Below, piece after piece: positions 59,142 to 64,000 of a stretch of DNA of 64,000 nucleotides. The stretch's first letter is position 1. Every line of letters begins with the position of its first letter. The notes beneath the pieces are model-generated. The model worked only from the letters and a program-made list of their open reading frames with translations, did not search any database and was not told the DNA's origin. The DNA is taken from contig NC_079905.1 of assembly GCF_024868665.1 (NCBI RefSeq), positions 7,542,379 through 7,606,378 of the forward strand, given 5' to 3'. A program made the translations under genes and the position numbers. This DNA comes from Triplophysa rosa. Lineage: Eukaryota; Chordata; Actinopteri; Cypriniformes; Nemacheilidae.

Positions 59142-59749
59142 TAATGGAACATTATTGGTTTCTGTTTCAATTGTGATTCTAAATCAGCGCCATATAGTCT
59201 GGGTAATGAAATCTAGACTCATTATATTGGTGTTGCCTATATAATACTATCAGGCAAAGGTATAGAGTTTTTTAAAGCAGACCAACAGTCGATATGAATT
59301 CGGATGCAAAGAGCATTGAAATATAAAAAAATACCACAGTATAACTAACACTTAATTGTTGAAGATCAATATAGTTTACATTCTTTTTGCTGTATTTGCA
59401 TATATCAGAATTTTAGTTTTGTTTTAAATGAGCTTTTATTTTTATATTTTTAGTTTTCATGTTAGCTAAATTGTAGCAATTTTGTTATGTGCACTTGTCA
59501 TTTTATTTTTTTTTTTATTATTTTGCTGTGTAGTTAAATAGATTTTTATTTATTTATTTATTTTATTTAGGTTTTTATTTATTTTCAGCTAATAATTTGG
59601 TGCCTCAAAAACATTTCATGTTTATATATTAAACATGGTTAATATAGTTTACTAAAGCTAAAACTATGTTTTAAAATAATGAAATTGCAAAATTTTACAA
59701 ATCTCACAATTTCACATATTTGTGTAATTTATCGTCTTTATGTTTTTTC

Positions 59750-59919
59750 TTACAGTAAGATTTTATCTCTCTTTATCCATCTCTTTCTTAAATATATGCA
59801 TGTAAGTGTATGTTTTTATAAATACAAAATTAAAATGCAAAGTACATAGACATATACTGTATTGTGCAAACTTTTATTCTAAACGTGATTAATCACGATT
59901 AATCATTTGACAGCCCTAC
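59750..59919. mobile_element. hAT-like transposon end fragment
   Basis: It ends ATTAATCATTTGACAGCCCT; the terminal GTGATTAATCACGATTAATC motif is typical of a dispersed fish hAT-like element. The opposite end was not found. Confidence 0.5.
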
Positions 59920-61043
59920 TGTATGAGCTTAAACTGTATAAAAACCTGTTGCAAGTCACATGCATTTTTTTATACTAAGGGATGCAAAGAGATGATTGTT
60001 TTCCGATTGTAAAGTAATCTGTATTTGGAGTTTTACCCAAATAGTATCCCTGTTTCACACAGAAATCAATGGGACTTGCTATGTAATCTGGCAGATGTAG
60101 TCTATTTATCTTTACTGTGATTGTAAAAAAAAAACTGTTTAACCACATACAATCCAGGCATTAAAATAACAGGAAGCCACGAAGAGGTAAGAGGGTACGG
60201 GACACGTCCTTGCGTCAATTTCGTGGAGTTCTCGGCTCATGCCCCCTCAAAAGCTTTCAGCTCCAGTGGAGACAGACAATAACAGACGTGATCCGGATGG
60301 ATTCTCTCAAATCCACCTTTGCAGTGTGCAGAGAGCGAGATAAAGCCCCGATTACAGCTCTAAATTATGAACTACCATTCTGACATACACACCGCTTGCC
60401 ATGAAGAGCCCTTTTTTGACATTGTTGAGATCTCTTCTTTAAGTCTAGGAGAGACACATTTTAGGTCTGTAAAAATCTGAGAAAGAGTGCATTTTCTCTC
60501 CAACTGAGAAGAAACCTTTGAGATATTAAAGATTTTTATAAAGTGTTGTAATGAACAGTTTTGAAGCATTTACAGATGGAGTCAGTGTGACATTTGTAAC
60601 CTCTACATTTTGCCAGATTTTAAAAGAATGTATAAATAAATATGGTAGGTTGTCTTGCTCTTTGATAAGCTTTAGCTGACTGCACACCAGGAACATTGAT
60701 GGAGACAATTTGACAGTTTGATTGTTAAATGTGCATGTCTGGAGCTGCCTATCAAGAACAGAATTGTATTCCTGTTTGACAGCCCCCAAAGTCCTAGTTT
60801 AAGACAACAACTACAGTATAAAACAGTAAGTCTGCACATTAAATCCGCAGTCCAAAATGCTTGGGCAACTTTGAAACAGAAAAAAAGCATTTATCAACAT
60901 TATAAAACTAAACCAATATTGCCTTTAGTCAGATGTCTATTAAAAGTGAAAAAAAGTAAAACAAGTTTTTGTATATTAAATCTTTTATTTTGACTTATTT
61001 TACAGATCTAAAACCCTTTTATTAGTAGGTTTTGAGATAGTGC

Positions 61044-61306
61044 TCGAGGGATAGTTTCGTTCATCATTTATTTACCCCCATGTGATGAATTTCTTCTGCA
61101 GAGCACAAAAGAAGATATTTTGAAAATTGTTGGTAACCATCAACATTAGCCACCATTGGCTTCTATTGTATGGACACAAAACCACACATTTCTCAAAATA
61201 TCTTCCTTTGTGTTCCACGGAAGAAAGAGCTATGTTCCAGTTTTGAATGACACGCGGGTGAATAAATGATGACAGAATTTTTATTTTTGGATGAATTATC
61301 CTTTAA
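61044..61306. mobile_element. Angel-like palindromic element
   Basis: CGAGGGATAGTTTCGTTCAT left, GGATGAATTATCCTTTAA right, with the paired CACAAAAGAAGATATTTTGA and CTCAAAATATCTTCCTTTGT cores. Confidence 0.85.
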
Positions 61307-62132
61307 GTGAGCTGAAGAACAAACCATATCAGGTTCAAGGATTAGCCTGCATGGCATGCTGGAAAGTGGAGGTCATGACCTTTACCCTAAAACCCTACTC
61401 ATGTCTTTATCCTGGTTATAAGGATGCACGCGTGTGCGTGTTGTTTATGTGTCCGAGGTATCTGTATATGCTTGAGTGACCGACAGCATGTGTTCATGCA
61501 TGAGGCGTAAATTGCATGCTGATAAATAAACGTATGTACACAGAACTACAAGACGAAATTGTTTGGTAGTGAGACTGAGGAGAGCGAGAGTACAAAAGAC
61601 AAGAAAGATGGAATTCTTTCTTTATTTGTTCTATGTAAACTCGGTTTGTGCTGGCATGTGCACGGGGCCGTGCAAACCACACTCTCTAGGGGTACAATTT
61701 CACATCCCCCTAATTACAGTGGGGTGTAGCGTTTCTTATTGGGGCCTGCCAACAATTGTACACAAATGCACACACAAGGTCACGGAACGAGAAAGGGCTG
61801 TCATTAAAGTCCTTATTAAGTCCATTAAGCACAGTTTGTGATCATTTGCATTTGTTTCTACAGAGATCTTTCACCAAAAATAGTAAATGTAGGCCTGGGG
61901 AGAATGTTTTCCTATCGTTGTGTTTTATTTGCAATGGCAGGTAATAAAAAAGCAGTGTAATGTTATTCAAGCACAGAGTCTATGTTATTCTTCTTTTCGC
62001 CTTGAGATTCGGGGATAATGATATTTTTTATAAGAATGTCTCGCACGTAGTAAGACTGTAGTCATGGAGACCTAGTCATTGAAGGTCCCGCATTTTACTA
62101 TTACACTCTCGGACTTTAAAGTTTGTGAGCGT

Positions 62133-62150
62133 GCACACACACACACACAC
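62133..62150. repeat. CA microsatellite
   Basis: Nine CA units. Confidence 0.85.
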
Positions 62151-63399
62151 GACTGCATTCTAATGCATTCCCACAAGTCTACGGTGGTATAATCAGTATT
62201 GCAGTATAATCCCGTCTTTGTGTGCGTGTGTCCTGAAACTGTCCTGAAACAGCATGCCCTATTTTCTTCTCACTCTTTCTCATTTACATTCTTGGTACAA
62301 TGCAAGTTCTCCCCCTCACCACCCCCTTTTATAAGAACAAAAAGTGCATGAATGTAGGCCAGTTGCAGACGTTTTTCCCTTCCATTCCTAAAGCATCCCC
62401 TGCTTTCTTTCTATCTGCTCCCTGGGCAAGGGTTCAGTAGGCTTCCCGGTGTGCCTTCAGGTTAATCTGTAGCAGTAGCAGATGCTGGTGATCATTAACC
62501 TGAGAGAACCTCCTAAGAGCTATTTCTAAGTTCGCCATCTTAGCTTTTCAATGGCACCACGGCAGTGAAAAAGAGAGAGAGACCCAATTCTTTTGGTACT
62601 GGTTGTCTTCACATTTTCCCTCCCTTTTTGACGTTCTGGGTCCACCCCCATCAAGACTGCATTCAGTATCGTCCTTGCCAGTGGAGCCTACTTGAAATTA
62701 AACACAGTTTCCCAGCCCGGACCTCCACGACGCAAGTCATCATTTTGATTCCAGTAGAAAAAAAGCATTTCATAAATGTTTTCCTTCCTCACACGGACCA
62801 CCTAAAACCCCTCTTGCTAACAAATATGGCAAGTTTCCTCCTGCGTAGGAGAGACCCCCAGACCCATCGTGTGGAATAAATGAACTCATTCATCCAGCGC
62901 TGAGTGGAACTCTGTCCCCGCCACAAACCAAAAGCAAACAAGCTTGAAGCACTGTTCAACGGCTCTAGACTATTTCTCTGGTCGCTGCTTGGCCGTGCAT
63001 GCTCCTTTAAGACCCACGGTGGATTTGGTTCACATTCTCTGTGGTACTTCTGTGTCTCTGTATTAGTTCTCCTCCCTTCCTTTCCCATATTTCTTACATA
63101 TTTCTCCACCCAAAATCTGTAAAAGTCTATGTTTTCATGTGTGCATTAAGAAATACTTAAGAAATGCACAAGAAATGTTTAAACCTTCCTGCTTTTGACC
63201 CACAGAACATCTGTGCTTACAGTGAATATGTATCTTACAGTTTGCTCCATTTGTATCAGTTAGAAACTATTTAACTACTTTTCCAAAGTTTTCTGTGTTT
63301 CAAGATATTTATGTCTTTATATTTATGTAACACAATGCCTCATTCACAAAGCACATGCAGAACAAACCAGTTATTTGCTCTGTTCACTTATTATTGATT

Positions 63400-64000
63400 T
63401 TTCATTTCATCGTTTCGTTTCATCAATATTTTGAATTGCCTTTTATTTTTTGTTTTTATTAAATTAGAATTTTTCATTTGAATTTTAGTTAATGTTCTTT
63501 TTTTAGCCATTTTGCTGTAATTTTGCAGTTTTTTTATTTATTTGTTTATTTTTATAAAGGTATATAACTGAAATGTATTTTTATTTTATTTATTTGTATT
63601 CAGTTTATTCGTTTATCAGTTATTTTCTGTTTCATTAATACATTTAATTGGCATTCATTTTTAATTAAATTTGATAATATTTAAAAAAGAAAAAATTATT
63701 TGAATTTTAGTTCATTTTACTTTTCAGTAATTTTGTCATTTTATTGTTAATTTGTTTATTTTTATGTTGCTGTATGACTTTTATTATGAATTTAGTATGA
63801 ATTTATTTTTATTCTGTTTATTCAATTATCAGTTGTTTTCAGTTTGATTGTAGTTTTATTAATATTTTGAATTGGCTTTTATTTGATTTTTTTATTCAAT
63901 TTAAATGTTTAATTTGAATTTTAGTTAATTTTGTTTTCAGCATTTTTGTTGTTTTTGTCATTTTATTATTTATTTGTTTCTTTTTATGTAGCTGTATTTA
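63400..64000. repeat. T-rich degenerate tandem array running off the window
   Basis: The landmark CATCAATATTTTGAATTG at 63421 recurs as CATTAATACATTTAATTGGC at 63633 and TATTAATATTTTGAATTGGC at 63857, spacing 212 and 224 bases. Each is followed by GAATTTTAGTT and TTATTTGTTT blocks, so units of about 215 bases are repeated head to tail. Confidence 0.6.

Larger units (their letters stand above)
37677..64000. other. ext1 intron 1 (partial, >26 kb)
   Basis: No exon of any gene was recognised in this stretch. ext1 exon 2 begins at 37676 with a split codon, and the long first coding exon (about 960 bases in other vertebrates) is absent from the minus strand here, so the intron runs beyond the window, as in mammals where intron 1 is very long. 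It contains many transposons and microsatellites (listed separately) plus several unique-looking stretches that could be enhancers. Confidence 0.75.

Noticed and set aside
62789..63109. 106-codon minus-strand frame in ext1 intron 1
   Set aside because: Checked as possible ext1 exon 1; it has no exostosin GT47 sequence or membrane anchor.

Overview
This window is vertebrate nuclear DNA, most likely from a cyprinid or closely related teleost. All genes are split by GT-AG introns. Introns and spacers are AT-rich and full of microsatellites. At least ten copies of a palindromic TTAA-flanked element (starting TTAAAGGGATAGTTCACCC, Angel-like) are scattered through it, as is typical of cyprinids. 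I reconstructed five protein genes by joining exons, and all junctions keep frame.

Layout. 1-2483: spacer and promoter of psmb2. 2484-8538 (+): psmb2, proteasome subunit beta type-2, complete, 6 coding exons, 199 aa. 10860-18055 (-): tfap2e, transcription factor AP-2 epsilon, complete, 7 exons, 426 aa, convergent with psmb2. 20162-23497 (-): ncdn, neurochondrin, complete coding region, 6 coding exons, 804 aa. 23498-24871: short divergent promoter region with an ACTACA/TCTCGCGA element. 24872-28544 (+): med30, Mediator subunit 30, complete, 193 aa. 29587-37676 (-): 3' part of an ext1 (exostosin-1) paralogue, ten exons, 424 aa. Its large first coding exon is not in the window, so 37677-64000 is read as part of ext1 intron 1.

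The order and strands of psmb2-tfap2e-ncdn match human 1p34 (NCDN-TFAP2E-PSMB2), and med30/ext1 convergent matches human 8q24 (MED30-EXT1), so the window joins two blocks that are separate in human. The five genes do not form a pathway: they cover protein turnover, neural-crest/ectoderm transcription, neuronal signalling, RNA polymerase II co-activation and heparan sulfate synthesis.

The rest is dominated by non-autonomous DNA transposons: hAT-like elements (one with a perfect 8-bp target duplication), TTAA elements, a Tc1/mariner-like element that carries other elements nested up to three deep, and a three-copy MITE family. Several stretches look like regulatory DNA (CTCF, RFX, POU/homeodomain and YY1-type motifs), judged by motif only. 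No RNA genes, CRISPR arrays or prokaryotic features were seen.
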